NCBI GenBank assembly: GCA_003560545.1
Contig: PWLK01000050.1
Span: 1-13,610, forward strand
Length of the DNA: 13,610 bases
Reading direction: 5' to 3'
DNA from: Candidatus Woesearchaeota archaeon
GTDB taxonomy: Archaea > Nanobdellota > Nanobdellia > Woesearchaeales > 21-14-0-10-32-9
Shown here piece by piece: positions 13,601-13,610 of this stretch. The notes below the pieces were generated by a model, which saw nothing but the letters and a program-made list of their open reading frames with translations, made no database searches and was not told the DNA's origin. The first letter of the stretch is position 1, and each line of letters begins with the position of its first letter. The position numbers and the translations under genes are program-made.

Positions 13601-13610
13601 ATAAGAACCA
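10607..13610 (-). CDS. Large PKD-repeat surface protein, N-terminus beyond window
   Basis: The frame runs off the right edge (GSYQVT precedes the TTG codon at 13591), so the start and any signal peptide are outside. Numbering from that codon, PKD domains lie at about 28-107, 116-196, 516-600, 607-688, 696-778 and a divergent one at 785-870. Each starts with PTADF/PVAEF-like sequence and has VTFTSTS, YEWFVDG and VTLKVTDSKGLSD. Between the second and third lie an Ig/Big-like domain (about 200-300, with Cys251 and Cys259), a beta-rich domain of unknown type (300-415) and a cadherin-like domain (416-508). The C-terminus (885-990) is CARDB-like with FSIPELGI (931-938). The visible C-terminus has no TM anchor. 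PKD arrays occur in archaeal S-layer, adhesion and extracellular enzyme proteins; no catalytic domain is visible here. The stop TGA is followed by the promoter of the 420-aa envelope gene. Confidence 0.92.
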   Translation of the reverse strand, partial: GSYQVTLKVTDSKGLSDSRTRTVHVEKHVPPKGPTADFSFSPSNPTDEDTVTFTSTSTPGDSPIVKYEWFVNGQKFGEGQSIQRQFEPGSYQVTLKVTDSKGLSDSRTRTVHVEKHVPPKGPTADFEFSPDKPFVGEEVTFTSTSKAGDSPIVKYEWFVDGQKFGEGTSIKRVFDKSGSYQVTLKVTDSKGLSDSRTRTVEVRQRQLVIDELSANKDVVRGHQQHISAHVSDASGKDVEGAEVTFKLSHNDESLGSCNTNFKGYCNINPVINLEPGVYEVYAEARKPGYNPDLTKNLRTSFRVWEKRYEVKLLTLYEDEFVTENYTFYRGTPIYASFRIKDTFTNTYISPSSDLVEDVFLRVHNSVPLYFNEFLPKHSDEHRYFHEKIPLTDDFLGEGKVFAFVFNFTDGTAGQDSVSVNILNNPLSFFPPEEFHLKSGEYVDIDFKDYVEDVETPPHEVVITYGDTGLMEVSDLGNNVFRVKAPESFKGSEVIIFTADDTDGSVVSRPIKFIVDKKEIISPVAEFDYEPKNPKVGEEVTFTSTSYHPDPKRDIVKYEWFVDSVNIGENSDVQKHSFDKSGSYQVTLKVTDDKGLSDSKTRSVVVEEKDVVGPTANFTFSPDKPFVGEEVTFTSTSEAGDNPIVKLEWFVNAKKAGEGETLKHTFDEARTHIVSLRVTDSKGLSDTASRKVVVKEKPVVKGPTADFEFSPDKPVVDEGVTFTSTSEEGDNPITKYEWFKDGVKVGESFPNHFHVFVAPGVYEMTLKVTDSKGLSDSKTRSVVVEEPEIKDPVAILNVPGSTIVNMTVKMDASESFDPQGKSIVSYTWVITRFGVTTDSFTTTEDVVEYAFPEQGRYNIHLTVETEDGRTGSTVEETFAGRPYGDLLDPDPRTRVDVVDYHVFGSDFGVLHVDDYYEVRASFAMPRHGEEVRGLRMTFSIPELGIQDRGTSFTLRPGRTEHRSITGFISEHDMIPPGEYYALIGVTGPGISRSKYYPIMIE
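13236..13610 (-). repeat. Near-identical PKD-encoding direct repeats, 264-bp period
   Basis: Positions 13236-13346 and 13500-13610 are identical over 111 nt, up to the window edge, at an offset of 264 nt (88 codons). A 53-nt core (13293-13345) recurs at 13026-13078, and 46 nt of 13046-13091 recur at 11837-11882. Identity at synonymous positions points to recent duplication or gene conversion between PKD units. The array probably continues beyond the window. Confidence 0.9.

Noticed and set aside
11200..13610. Regularly spaced repeats considered as a CRISPR array
   Set aside because: The period is about 264 bp, the repeats are in frame and encode PKD domains, and there are no short unique spacers.

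Overview
The window looks like chromosome from an archaeon, most likely a small-genome DPANN lineage (Woesearchaeota/Pacearchaeota-like); that placement is inference. The archaeal evidence is: TATA boxes of the TTTAWATA type about 25-30 nt before most starts, so that many mRNAs should be leaderless; a tRNA-Trp gene with an intron at position 37/38 and no encoded CCA; an archaeal MJ1255-type glycosyltransferase; a Ygr210/YchF-like TGS GTPase; and large signal-peptide or membrane-anchored proteins built from PKD, CARDB-like and cadherin-like modules.

Layout. 1-1276 (+): the 3' part of a family 1 glycoside hydrolase, then a small unknown gene with its own TATA box. 1277-3656 (-): two overlapping GT-B glycosyltransferase genes that form an operon. 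3739-4932 (+): the GTPase, divergent from the glycosyltransferases and closed by a stem-loop plus T tract. 5022-5172 (+): tRNA-Trp(CCA) with a 77-nt intron. 5173-5296: a non-coding stretch with a strong GC hairpin and a second imperfect copy of the tRNA 3' end. 5297-6684: three small genes of unknown function (a six-cysteine two-TM protein, an acidic coiled-coil protein and a one-TM protein). 6702-13610 (-): three consecutive large genes for cell-surface proteins. They are an 816-aa multi-TM protein with five Ig-like repeats and lysine-rich cytoplasmic segments, a 420-aa C-terminally anchored CARDB-like protein, and a PKD-repeat protein of at least 1000 aa whose N-terminus lies beyond the window.

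How the parts fit. The three surface genes share modules. A cadherin-like domain occurs in the 816-aa and the PKD proteins, and a CARDB-like domain with the sequence SIPELGI occurs in the 420-aa and PKD proteins. This suggests one co-inherited cell-envelope or adhesion locus. The 420-aa gene is the only one here with a long leader and a near-perfect Shine-Dalgarno, as expected for an abundant envelope protein. The glycosyltransferase pair could modify lipids or surface glycans, but nothing in the sequence fixes the substrate. No mobile-element gene, CRISPR array or rRNA was seen, and no gene-free stretch exceeds about 125 bases.
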